A program made the position numbers and the translations under genes. A DNA stretch of 64,000 nt from Bog-473 sp963804055 (GTDB lineage: Bacteria > Actinomycetota > Acidimicrobiia > Acidimicrobiales > RAAP-2). Numbering within the stretch: position 1 is the first letter of the stretch; each line of letters begins with the position of its first letter. Positions 43,653-51,591 of the stretch are shown piece by piece. The stretch is taken from NCBI GenBank assembly GCA_963804055.1, contig CAWDOU010000003.1, positions 186,001 through 250,000 of the forward strand. The letters are read 5' to 3'. The notes beneath the pieces are model-generated. The model was given only the letters and a program-made list of their open reading frames with translations, ran no database searches and was not told where the DNA came from.

Positions 43653-44492
43653 ATGATGAAGAGCGCGGTGAGCACATCGGACACATTGGGGCTGATGCTG
43701 CGAGACCTCGACCAATTCCCAATGCCCGACCACGAGCAGCAGGTGGAGCTGGCCAAGCGGGTCGTGGCCGGTGACGATGCTGCCCGTAAGCAGATGGTGG
43801 CCGCCAACCTCCGGCTGGTCGTCCACTGGGCCCGGCGCTACCAGGACAGGGGGGTCGACATGGCCGACCTCGTCCAGGAGGGCACCTTCGGCCTCATGCG
43901 GGCCGTCGACAAGTTCGACTGGGAGCGGGGCTTCCGGTTCTCGACCTACGCCACCTGGTGGATCCGCCAGGCCCTCCAGCGCGCCGTCCAGCAGCACGGT
44001 CGCACCATCCGTATCCCCCTGGAGGTCGGCGAGCAGATCCAGCGCCTCGAGCTGACGAAGTCCGAGCTGGCGAGCACCCTGGGCCGCGCGCCCACGGTGG
44101 CCGAGCTGGACGAGGCGACGGGCCTCACCGCGGACGAGCGCGAGTCCCTCGAGGACGTGGCCCGCGTCACCGCCTCCCTGGACCAGCCCGCCGCACTGGA
44201 GTCCTCGACCACACTGGGCGAGCTCGTCGCCCCCGACGACTCGGACTTCGTGGCCGACGTCGAGGAGACGATGGTCTACGAGCGGGTCCGCGATGCGGTC
44301 GAGCGTCTGCCCGGCCTGCAGCGCGACGTGCTCAGGCTCCGTTTCGGCTTCGACGGCGACTCCCCCGCCTCGTTGCAGTCCACGGCGGAGCGGCTCGGTG
44401 TGGGCGTCCGACGAGTGCGCCGTGCCGAAGAGGAGGCATTGGCCGCGCTGTCGTTCGATGCCGACGTGGTCGGCATCCACCAGGCGGCCTGA
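43653..44492 (+). CDS. RNA polymerase sigma-70 family factor, group 2-like
   Basis: The 279 aa protein has the regions of a housekeeping-like sigma factor without the long N-terminal extension. Region 1.2 has TLGLMLRDLDQFPMPDHEQQ. Region 2 has NLRLVVHWARRYQDRGVDMA, then DLVQEGTFGLMRAVDKFDWE and FSTYATWWIRQALQRAV (region 2.4). Region 3 follows, and region 4 has RLPGLQRDVLRLRFGFDGD and the ERLGVGVRRVRRAEEEALAA helix-turn-helix. It resembles group 2 factors such as SigB/HrdA/C of actinobacteria, which serve stress or stationary phase. GGAG lies three bases before ATG 43653. An inverted repeat (TACCCG/CGGGTA, 43583-43616) is upstream. Confidence 0.9.
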   Translation: MMKSAVSTSDTLGLMLRDLDQFPMPDHEQQVELAKRVVAGDDAARKQMVAANLRLVVHWARRYQDRGVDMADLVQEGTFGLMRAVDKFDWERGFRFSTYATWWIRQALQRAVQQHGRTIRIPLEVGEQIQRLELTKSELASTLGRAPTVAELDEATGLTADERESLEDVARVTASLDQPAALESSTTLGELVAPDDSDFVADVEETMVYERVRDAVERLPGLQRDVLRLRFGFDGDSPASLQSTAERLGVGVRRVRRAEEEALAALSFDADVVGIHQAA

Positions 44493-44538
44493 GGCCAACG
44501 GTCCTCCGGGCTCCTGCTCGGACTTCGCCGGCCGGGGT

Positions 44539-45512
44539 TCACCGGTCCAGGTAGGCCTGCAGGTCTTCGGGCAGCGGTGACGTGAATTCGGCGCGCACAC
44601 CCGTGACCGGGTGTGCGAATCCGAGTCTGAAGGCGTGCAGGAAGAACCGCCCCGATCCCAGGCGCTTGTCGGGGGTTCCGTAGCGGGCATCCCCCACCAC
44701 CGGGTGCCCGATGGCCGCCATGTGCACACGAATCTGATGCGTCCTTCCGCTCTGGAGCGCGAGCTCGAGGAGCGTGGTGGGCCGTTCGCCGGGACGCCGC
44801 TCCAGGACCGTGTACCCCGTGCGCGCCGGCTTGCCCGACGCGGTCACGGCCATTTTCGTCGGGGTGCGAGCCGAGCGGCCGATCGGCGCCTCGACCTCGC
44901 CCCGGTCGTCGGGTACCTCGCCCTCGACCAGGGCGAGGTACCGCCTCTCCATCGTCCGTGTCGCCAGCTGGTCGACGAGCGACCGGTAGGCCTCTTCGGT
45001 CCGGGCGACGGCCAGGAGGCCCGAGGTTCCCTTGTCGAGGCGGTGGACGATCCCCGGCCGGTCCGGCGGGCACACCCCGGCCGCCACGAGGTCGGCCAGG
45101 TCGGGGAACCCGCGAGGAGCCCGCCCACGAGCGTCCCCTCGTCGTGACCGGCGCCCGGGTGCACCACGAGCCCCGCCGGCTTGTCCACCACGGCCACCGC
45201 CTCGTCCGCGAAGACCACCTCGAAGCGGACGTCGGGCTCCGCTGCGACCCCGGCCTCTCGGGCGGCCGGGAGAACGATCGTGAGGACGGCCCCCTCGCGC
45301 AGGATCTCCCGGCCCACCGAGACAGGGGTACCGTCCACCAGGACGCGGCCCTCGGCGATCAGTCCGGCCGCCGCGGCCCGCGAGACGTCCGCCACCATGG
45401 CCACACCCCGGTCGGCGCGGATGCCTGCCAACAACGCCGGGACCTCCGTCGCAATCGTCTCACCGGCCCGATCCGGCGAAGGCACCGAGCCGTGTCCCGG
45501 GTTCCCGCTCAC
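44539..45512 (-). pseudogene. rluD: RluA/RluD-family pseudouridine synthase, split by a frameshift
   Basis: The N-terminal part from GTG 45512 reads in one frame: S4 domain (SRAAAAGLIAEGRVLVDGTP) and the start of the synthase (VFADEAVAVVDKPAGLVVHP). The rest is one frame over: LADLVAAGVCPPDRPGIVHR, LDKGTSGLLAVART with the catalytic Asp of HRLDKG, and LALQSGRTHQIRVHMAAIGH. One missing base in the CCC run at 45109-45111 (plus strand) explains it, and restoring it gives 324 aa, the family's usual length. The gene overlaps lspA by four bases. This could be a real mutation or a homopolymer error. Confidence 0.85.
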
Positions 45513-46012
45513 GCCGCCTCCTCGACCTTGGGCCGGGCCGGAGCCCGACCGCCGAGGAGGAGGGCCACGATGATGACGATGACGCCGATGGTCACACATG
45601 CGTCAGCCAGGTTGAAGGTGGGCCAGTACTGCAATGTGACGAAGTCGGGCACCTGGCCCCCGGGGCCTCCGACGATGCGCTCGCTCAGGTTGCCGATGGC
45701 GCCTCCGAGCACGAGGCCCGATCCAACCGCCAGCGGCAGGCTGCGGACCTGACCGACCACGAAGGCCAGGACCACGACACCGATGCACAACACCACGGTC
45801 ACGACGGTGCCCCGCCCGCTGAAGAGACTGAAGGCGAATCCCGAGTTGTAGGTCAGAGCCAATCCGAACGGGCCCCACACGTGACGCACGCCGTGGAGAT
45901 GGTCGACGGCGAGCGACGTCGTGATCCGGTCCGCCACCACCACGATGACGGCGATGGCGAACGCCAGGACGCCGAAGCGGGTCAGCGCCGCGACAGGCCG
46001 CCGCTCTTGCAT
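45509..46012 (-). CDS. lspA: Lipoprotein signal peptidase II
   Basis: The 167 aa membrane protein has four hydrophobic helices. The catalytic Asp residues fit QVPDFVTLQYW and WPTFNLADACVTIG. ALTYNSGFAFSLFSGRG is the conserved NxGxAF-type segment. GNLSERIVGG replaces the usual GNxxDR motif: Ser and Glu stand before Arg, with the Asp changed to Glu. It would remove signal peptides from lipoproteins such as the one at 1556-2062. ATG 46012 gives a 31-base overlap with the end of the upstream traR/dksA gene. Confidence 0.93.
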   Translation of the reverse strand: MQERRPVAALTRFGVLAFAIAVIVVVADRITTSLAVDHLHGVRHVWGPFGLALTYNSGFAFSLFSGRGTVVTVVLCIGVVVLAFVVGQVRSLPLAVGSGLVLGGAIGNLSERIVGGPGGQVPDFVTLQYWPTFNLADACVTIGVIVIIVALLLGGRAPARPKVEEAA

Positions 46013-46866
46013 GCCACGCAAAGCCGGGCATACGGCAAGGCCCGCAGGCGCGGCTTGGGGATCGGCTGGAAGCAACGCTCGCAGTATCCGTAGGTCTTGT
46101 CGTCGATCCGCTTCAGGGCGTCGTCGATCTCCTCGACGGCCAGGCTCGCCTGTCCCGACAGGGCGAGGTTGCGCTCACGGTCGACGGTGACGGTGCCGCC
46201 CTCGCCCGACTCCTCGTCGAACTGCACATCGCCCGGCTCACGCTCGAGCGCCAGCGAGTCCGCTTCGGCGCGGAGCGAGGTGGCCTGCTCCTGGTAGATG
46301 GCGCGATCGGCCAGGAGCAGTTCGCGCACCTCGTCGAGGAACTTGAGGTCCTTGGCGTACGGGCCCGTCTTGGGCCGGACGGGCGGCGGCGCCTTGGGCT
46401 TCGGCGTGAAGGTGGTGCGGGCCGGGGCGATCGTCGCCACAGCTCCGTTCCCGGCCGCTGCCTTGGAGCCCGACGACGCCTTCTTGGCCGCCGGTTTGGC
46501 CGTCGCCTTCTTCGCCGTGGCCGGAGCGGGCGACGCCTTCTTGGCCGGCGCGGCCTTCTTCGCCGCGGGTGCAGCCTTCTTCGGTGGCGGTGCCGCCTTC
46601 TTCGACGTCACCGACTTCTTGGCCGCCGTGGCGGCCTTCTTCGAGGGAGCGGTCGACTTCTTGGCTGACGATGCGGGCTTCTTTGCCGCGGTGGCTGCCT
46701 TCTTCACAACAGGAGCTGCCTTCTTTTTTGTGGGGGCGGGACGCTTTGTGGCTGCTGCAACAACCTTCGCCGAGGTCTTTTTGTTCCCGGCCCGGGAGGT
46801 CGTCGCGGCGGCCGCCCGCGACGTCGGCGCCCGCTTGACCTGGGCACCTTTGCTCGCTGGGGTCAT
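45982..46866 (-). CDS. TraR/DksA zinc-finger protein with a long Lys/Ala-rich N-terminal tail
   Basis: The last 120 of 294 residues form a DksA/TraR-like module: a helical hairpin (EVRELLLADRAIYQEQATSL, then LALSGQASLAVEEIDDALKR) and a Cys4 zinc finger (YGYCERCFQPIPKPRLRALP, then RLCVAC). The first 150 residues are almost only Lys, Ala, Pro, Ser and Thr, with repeats like KKAAPAAKKAAPAKKA, as in H1-like or HU-tail proteins. Some actinobacterial DksA-type genes beside lspA have such tails. AAGGAGG lies five bases before ATG 46866. It may bind RNA polymerase and DNA; that is inference. Confidence 0.85.
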   Translation of the reverse strand: MTPASKGAQVKRAPTSRAAAATTSRAGNKKTSAKVVAAATKRPAPTKKKAAPVVKKAATAAKKPASSAKKSTAPSKKAATAAKKSVTSKKAAPPPKKAAPAAKKAAPAKKASPAPATAKKATAKPAAKKASSGSKAAAGNGAVATIAPARTTFTPKPKAPPPVRPKTGPYAKDLKFLDEVRELLLADRAIYQEQATSLRAEADSLALEREPGDVQFDEESGEGGTVTVDRERNLALSGQASLAVEEIDDALKRIDDKTYGYCERCFQPIPKPRLRALPYARLCVACKSGGLSRR

Positions 46867-46991
46867 CGTTCCCTCCTTCGGACCACCTCAGGTGGCCGGA
46901 TCCACCGAGCAGAACCTCGCCCGGGGAGCGGGTGACGATACCGGAACGCGAGGGACAGGGGCAACAAGCCCCGCCGCCCGCTCGGGAGGGG

Positions 46992-47768
46992 TCAGAGGGA
47001 GCGGGGCGCTCCCGAGACCGACGCGCTCTGCAGGTTCAGGGTCGGCGGGCCGTCGTCGGCCTCCGGCAGTCGCTGCTGGGCGTCCTGGTCGTGCGGCGCC
47101 TGTGGCGATGCCGCCTTGGGCTTGACGCCCATGAGGGAATTGGCGGGCTGCACGTTCTCGTCAACCCACTTGAGGATGTCGGACAGGGCACCGCGGAGCC
47201 GGTTGCGCTCCGACTCGAGGTGGCGCGCCATGCTCTCGACGTCGGTGGCCAGCTCCGTGCGCGTCGCCTCCAGGCGAGTGACCTCCTCGCGGAGCTTCTG
47301 ATGCGTCTCGGCCTGCAGTTGCGCCGCCGTCGCCTCGGCGGCGGCGATGGCGGCCCGCGCCGTCTCCTCCGCCTGGGCGACCACCGCCGCGGCCTCGGCC
47401 TCGCTCTCCCGCTTGGTCTGGTCGACGAACTTCTGCGCCAGGAGGAGTGTGCGCTGCAGCGTCTCGTCGGAGAGCGCGTTGGCTTCCGCCGTGGCGGCCG
47501 CCGCAGCCGCAGCAGCGGCGATCCCCTCTTCGCTGTCGGCCGCCACCGGAGCGGCGCGCTTGTCCCGCTCGAGTTGCGCGATGCGCTCGCTCGCCTGGCG
47601 CAACCGCTCGTTCAGCTGCCGGACGTGATCCTGGAGACCCTCGGCCTCCTGGGCCGCCTTGTCGAGGTACTCATCGACCTCGTCGACGTTGTAGCCCTTC
47701 AGTCCGAGGCGGAACTCCACTGTGCGAAGCGTGTCGAGGATCGATGAGGGAGCCTGAGAATTGTCCAT
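46992..47768 (-). CDS. divIVA: DivIVA/Wag31-like polar growth protein
   Basis: The 258 aa product has the N-terminal DivIVA lipid-binding domain (ILDTLRTVEFRLGLKGYNVD, EVDEYLDKAAQEAEGLQDHV) and a long coiled coil (about residues 35-215) rich in Ala, Glu and Arg, including an Ala run near residue 95. The C-terminal 40 residues are Pro/Gln/Asp-rich. In actinobacteria DivIVA (Wag31) sits at curved membranes and guides tip growth. ATG 47768 is used. A hairpin and promoter-like sequence lie just upstream. Confidence 0.93.
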   Translation of the reverse strand: MDNSQAPSSILDTLRTVEFRLGLKGYNVDEVDEYLDKAAQEAEGLQDHVRQLNERLRQASERIAQLERDKRAAPVAADSEEGIAAAAAAAAATAEANALSDETLQRTLLLAQKFVDQTKRESEAEAAAVVAQAEETARAAIAAAEATAAQLQAETHQKLREEVTRLEATRTELATDVESMARHLESERNRLRGALSDILKWVDENVQPANSLMGVKPKAASPQAPHDQDAQQRLPEADDGPPTLNLQSASVSGAPRSL

Positions 47769-47776
47769 GGATCTCC

Positions 47777-47814
47777 AGTGTACCCACCCCTCCAAACCTT
47801 GCCAGGTATGGAGG
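47777..47814 (-). promoter_or_regulatory. Hairpin and promoter-like sequence before divIVA
   Basis: Between yggT and divIVA a hairpin can form at 47789-47814 (arms CCTCCA-ACCT / AGGT-TGGAGG with one A-A mismatch). On the minus strand it overlaps a -35-like CTGGCA (47800-47805) and, 17 bases on, a -10-like TACACT (47777-47782). A start site about seven bases later would be at the ATG, giving a very short leader. Either a terminator/attenuator for yggT or a separate divIVA promoter is possible. Confidence 0.35.
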
Positions 47815-47816
47815 AA

Positions 47817-48074
47817 TCAGGCCAGGAGCACGGGAATCAGCACGAATTGCGCAACCAGGATGACGACCAGGAACGAGAAGTCGAGGCCGCCCATCGGCTT
47901 GATGATCCGGCGCACCGGGCGCAGGACCGGCTCCGTCGCCTGATAGAGGAAGTACTGGATCCGGGCCAGCGTCGTCCCCGGCTGGATCCTGAACCAGCTC
48001 AGGATCGCGTAGGGGAACATGATGAGCCAGATGTAGGCCTCGATCAGCCACGCGAGGAGATGAAAGATGCTCAT
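47817..48074 (-). CDS. yggT: YggT family membrane protein
   Basis: The 85 aa protein has two hydrophobic segments (FHLLAWLIEAYIWLIMFPYA and DFSFLVVILVAQFVLIPVLL) around the conserved ATEPVLRPVRRIIKPMGGLD loop, the YggT signature. In actinobacteria the gene is found between sepF and divIVA, and a role near the division machinery is suspected. The gap to sepF is only 21 bases, so it is probably co-transcribed. Confidence 0.93.
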   Translation of the reverse strand: MSIFHLLAWLIEAYIWLIMFPYAILSWFRIQPGTTLARIQYFLYQATEPVLRPVRRIIKPMGGLDFSFLVVILVAQFVLIPVLLA

Positions 48075-48095
48075 CGGCCCCCGAGGGTAGTTCGT

Positions 48096-48692
48096 TTAGT
48101 CGCGGCCGAAACCGCGCTCAACCAGTCGCTGACGCTCCTCGTCGGAGACCTTGACGTTGGTCGGTGCCAGCAGGAAGACCTGGTCCGCCACCTTTTCCAT
48201 CTCACCGCTGAGCGCATAGGTGACCCCGCTGCAGAAGTCGATCATTCTCCGCTGCAGGTCACGATCGGCCATCTGGAGGTTGACGATCACCGGCCGGTTG
48301 TCCTTGAGGCGGTCGGCGATCTCCTTGGCGTCGCCGAACCGCGACGGGGCGACGACATGCACGCGACCCGAGGCGGCCGCCGGAGCGGGCCCGGTCGGGT
48401 TCATGGTGGGGTCCACGGGGACGGCCCGCACGGCGGTCGGCCGCGGGGCCACGTTGCTCGGCGCCGACCTGGTCTGCTGGCTCGGCTGGGCCGACTCGCG
48501 CGGGATGGTCCGGACCCTGCTCATGCCGCCGCTGAACTCCTCGGCCTGGTCCTGGTCCTGGGATCGGGTATCGACCCTGGTCGCGGCCGAGAACCCGCGC
48601 GGCGCACGGTCCTCCAAGTCGTCGTACTCGTCATACTCGTCGTCGAGCAGGCCGAGATACACCATGGTCTTCTTCATGAACGAGGGTGACAT
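48096..48692 (-). CDS. sepF: SepF, FtsZ-associated division protein
   Basis: The 198 aa product has an amphipathic N terminus (MKKTMVYLGLLDDEYDEYDD) for membrane binding, a disordered linker with many Arg, Ser and Pro, and the folded core (RVHVVAPSRFGDAKEIADRL, KDNRPVIVNLQMADRDLQRR, MIDFCSGVTYALSGEMEKVA) that binds the FtsZ tail. SepF anchors the Z ring in actinobacteria, which lack FtsA. The start may be the first ATG (48692) or ATG 48677. Confidence 0.96.
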   Translation of the reverse strand: MSPSFMKKTMVYLGLLDDEYDEYDDLEDRAPRGFSAATRVDTRSQDQDQAEEFSGGMSRVRTIPRESAQPSQQTRSAPSNVAPRPTAVRAVPVDPTMNPTGPAPAAASGRVHVVAPSRFGDAKEIADRLKDNRPVIVNLQMADRDLQRRMIDFCSGVTYALSGEMEKVADQVFLLAPTNVKVSDEERQRLVERGFGRD

Positions 48693-48836
48693 TCCTTCTC
48701 CTGTCCTCGGACAGCGTAGTGCCTGCTCGGCAACCCAGGCGGGTCCTGACGGCCCGGGCCCCGCGCTCCCACCACGCTCACGCTCCTGCTCAGCCTCACG
48801 TCGGTCTCCACCAGAGGTCGCCCGTGAGGCTCCACC

Positions 48837-49559
48837 TCATGCTGCGGTCGCCGGCGGCCGCGCTCCGAAGAGCGCCCGCCCGATGCGCACCATCGTCGTG
48901 CCTGCGGCCACGGCGGCCTCGAGGTCGTCGCTCATACCCATGGAGCGTTCCTCCAGCCCAAGGCGGTCGGCCAGCCGCGCCAGCGTCTCGAAGGCCTCCT
49001 TGGCTGCTCTGTCGCCCGGTGCCGCCACCGTCATCAGGCCCCGGACGTCCAGTCCGAGATCGCCGAGTCGTGAGGCCAGATCCCCGGCCTTCTCCGGAGG
49101 ACAGCCGTTCCTGCCCGGCAGGCCCGTGGTCTCGATCTGCACCAGGACCCGCGCCTGGGGGGCGAAGCGGGCGATCCGATCCCCCTCGGCGGCGCGGGCC
49201 ACGCTCTGCCACAGCCCCACCAGCGGCGCCAGCTGCGCCACCTTGTTCCGTTGCACCGCCCCGAGGAAGTGCCAGACCGCCCCCGAGTCGTCGCCGACCG
49301 CGGCCGCCTTCGCCTCCAGCTCCGCCGCGTAGTTCTCCCCGAGCTCGGTCATTCCCGCGGCCAGGGCCGCCTGCACAGCCGCGGGGCCGAAGCCCTTGGT
49401 GACGCCGATCACCCGCACCCGGGACGGATCACCCCCGGCGCGCTCGATGCGCTCCCGGACAGCCAGCAGCCTCCGCGCGACCTCGTCGCTAGCGGAGGAA
49501 GGAGGGGACGTCGAAATCGTCGTCTCCCAGGTCGAGCTCCTCCTCCGAACCGGTGGCAT
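48837..49559 (-). CDS. yggS: YggS/PROSC-type PLP homeostasis protein
   Basis: The product has the PLP-binding barrel of the YggS family. RVIGVTKGFGPAAVQAALAA holds the PLP Lys. The family phrase TELGENYAAELEAKAAAVGD, VWHFLGAVQRNKVAQLAPLV and VLVQIETTGLPGRNGCPPEK follow, then LMTVAAPGD and SMGMSDDLEAAVAAGTTMVR. It manages free PLP in the cell and often follows ftsZ. The start is uncertain: ATG 49559 would overlap ftsZ by 71 bases, and no start codon lies between it and the expected N terminus near SDEVARRLL except an ATT. Confidence 0.9.
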   Translation of the reverse strand: MPPVRRRSSTWETTISTSPPSSASDEVARRLLAVRERIERAGGDPSRVRVIGVTKGFGPAAVQAALAAGMTELGENYAAELEAKAAAVGDDSGAVWHFLGAVQRNKVAQLAPLVGLWQSVARAAEGDRIARFAPQARVLVQIETTGLPGRNGCPPEKAGDLASRLGDLGLDVRGLMTVAAPGDRAAKEAFETLARLADRLGLEERSMGMSDDLEAAVAAGTTMVRIGRALFGARPPATAA

Positions 49560-50598
49560 CGGCGAAGATGTCCACGGGCTCGGGTGTCGAGAAGATCGAC
49601 GCGGCCAGGTCCTCGGCCTTCGACGCCGGGCCGGGGCCCTCCTCCCAACGCTCGAAGCCGGCCGCGATCACGGTGACGCGCACCTCGTCACCCATGTTGT
49701 CGTCGATCACGGCACCGAAGATGATGTTGGCGTCGGGGTGGGCCACGGCGTGAATGATCTCGGCGGCCTCGTTCACCTCGAAGAGCCCCAGGTCGGAGCC
49801 TCCGGCGATGTTGAGCACCATGCCGCGGGCGCCCTCGATGGAGGCCTCGAGCAGCGGCGACGTGATGGCGGCCCGGGCAGCGTTGGCCGCCCGCCCCTCG
49901 CCGATGGAGGAGCCGATGCCCATGATGGCGGTGCCGGCGTTGGTCATGACCATCTTCACGTCGGCGAAGTCGGTGTTGATCAGGCCAGGCACGGTGATGA
50001 GGTCCGTGATGCCGCGCACGCCCTGCATGAGGACCTCGTCCGCCATCTTGAACGCGTTGACCATGCTGGTCTTGTCGTTCGAGACCGTCAGGAGGCGGTC
50101 GTTGGGGATGACGATGAGGGTGTCGACCTTCTCCTTGAGGATCTGGATCCCCTTCTCCGCCTGCATCGCCCGGCGCCGGCCCTCGAAGGTGAAGGGGCGG
50201 GTGACGACACCGATGGTCAGGGCGCCCAGGCTCTTGGCGATCTCGGCCACGACGGGGGCGGCACCGGTCCCGGTCCCACCGCCCTTGCCGGCGGTGATGA
50301 AGACCATGTCGGCGCCTTGGAGCGCGTCCTCGATCTCCTGCCGGTGCTCCTCGGCCGCCAGCCGGCCCACCTCGGGGTCGCTGCCCGCGCCCAGCCCGCG
50401 CGTGAGCTGGCGCCCGATGTCCAGCTTGAGGTCGGCGTCGCTCATCAGCAGTGCCTGCGCGTCGGTGTTGGCCGCGATGAATTCGACGTTGCGCAGCCCC
50501 GAATCGATCATCCGGTTGACAGCGTTCACACCACCGCCACCGACGCCGACGACCTTGATCACTGCCAGGTAGTTGCCCTGGGAAGGCACGGTCGTCAT
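49489..50598 (-). CDS. ftsZ: Cell division protein FtsZ
   Basis: The tubulin-like GTPase builds the division ring. The 369 aa product has the glycine-rich start (VIKVVGVGGGGVNAVNRMID), the GTP signature GGGTGTGAAP (about residues 105-114), the T7 loop region (NTDFADVKMVMTNAGTAIMG) and a short linker leading to the C-terminal peptide DDDFDVPSFLR, the part bound by SepF. AGGGAG lies five to eight bases before ATG 50598. It is the downstream part of the division operon. Confidence 0.98.
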   Translation of the reverse strand: MTTVPSQGNYLAVIKVVGVGGGGVNAVNRMIDSGLRNVEFIAANTDAQALLMSDADLKLDIGRQLTRGLGAGSDPEVGRLAAEEHRQEIEDALQGADMVFITAGKGGGTGTGAAPVVAEIAKSLGALTIGVVTRPFTFEGRRRAMQAEKGIQILKEKVDTLIVIPNDRLLTVSNDKTSMVNAFKMADEVLMQGVRGITDLITVPGLINTDFADVKMVMTNAGTAIMGIGSSIGEGRAANAARAAITSPLLEASIEGARGMVLNIAGGSDLGLFEVNEAAEIIHAVAHPDANIIFGAVIDDNMGDEVRVTVIAAGFERWEEGPGPASKAEDLAASIFSTPEPVDIFADATGSEEELDLGDDDFDVPSFLR

Positions 50599-50778
50599 GA
50601 ACTCCCTCGTCCTCGGGTCGATCGCCGACCGGTCACTCGCTGGTGGTCTCCGCCAGACGTCGCCCGCGGACTGCGACCAGCCACCAATCCCTGAACCTCT
50701 GGGGAAGGTTGATGTTCACGGTGCGGGAACGTGACCCCACCATACGGGTGGGTGTTCAGGCAGGTCAAGCATCCTAGG

Positions 50779-51591
50779 TCACCCTGAGGTGACGGTCGGC
50801 GCATCGGGGACGCTGACGTCGATCACATCCCCATTGTGCAGGGTGGCCCCGGCCAGAATCGACGTGACGTCCTCGTACTTGGCGGTGAGCTCCGACGTGG
50901 TGCCGATGTCCACCACGATGGGCGTGGTCAGGGCCAACTGGACCCAGCCGGCGGGCTCGACGGTGACGCCGGTGACCTGCCCCACGAAGGAGGGGGGCAA
51001 CGTGGAGGCGACCCGGAGCCCGGGCGCGTCCTTGTTGGAGAGCAGTGTCCCGGGCTGGCCGGGGGGCTCGGGCAGCGTGAGGAGCAGCAGGCCCGCCGGG
51101 CGGGTGGCCGACTCGCCGAGCACCCTGCCGTCGCTGCTGAGCGACTCCCACGCTCCGGCGGGCGTGGCCACGGTGAAGCGGGCCGTCTCCTCGGTCACGG
51201 CGATGTGGACGCCGTCGGGCCACGACACGTGCACCGTGGCGGCCCGCACCCAGGGCAGCTGTTCCAGGCGGGCGGCCGCGGCCCCGGTGTTCACATCGAC
51301 GAGCGGCGGATGACCGGCCAGCCCGGCCTGTGCCACCACCTCGGCCGCCGATTCGTGGAGGTTGCCGGTGACGGTGACCGAACGGGCGGAGAAGAGTGGG
51401 GTGTGGACGAGGAACCACCCGCCCACCACGAGGCCCGCCACCCCGAGCGCGGTGCCGGCGATGATCAGGCGGCGCCGGCCCTGCTCCCTGATGACCGCCG
51501 TGCGCCGGGCCGAGATGCGCGGGTCCATGCGGCGCGCGCGCCTGCTCTCCCCCGTGGAGTCCTTGCGGCCGGAGCCCTCGCCGGCCGTCAC
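50779..51591 (-). CDS. ftsQ: Division protein FtsQ (DivIB)
   Basis: The 270 aa product has a basic cytoplasmic start, one membrane helix (LIIAGTALGVAGLVVGGWFL, about residues 42-61), the POTRA domain (FSARSVTVTGNLHESAAEVV) and a beta domain ending near the C terminus (DVIDVSVPDAPTVTSG). FtsQ recruits FtsL and FtsB at the septum. Its GTG start overlaps the murB stop (GTGA). Confidence 0.93.
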   Translation of the reverse strand: MTAGEGSGRKDSTGESRRARRMDPRISARRTAVIREQGRRRLIIAGTALGVAGLVVGGWFLVHTPLFSARSVTVTGNLHESAAEVVAQAGLAGHPPLVDVNTGAAAARLEQLPWVRAATVHVSWPDGVHIAVTEETARFTVATPAGAWESLSSDGRVLGESATRPAGLLLLTLPEPPGQPGTLLSNKDAPGLRVASTLPPSFVGQVTGVTVEPAGWVQLALTTPIVVDIGTTSELTAKYEDVTSILAGATLHNGDVIDVSVPDAPTVTSG

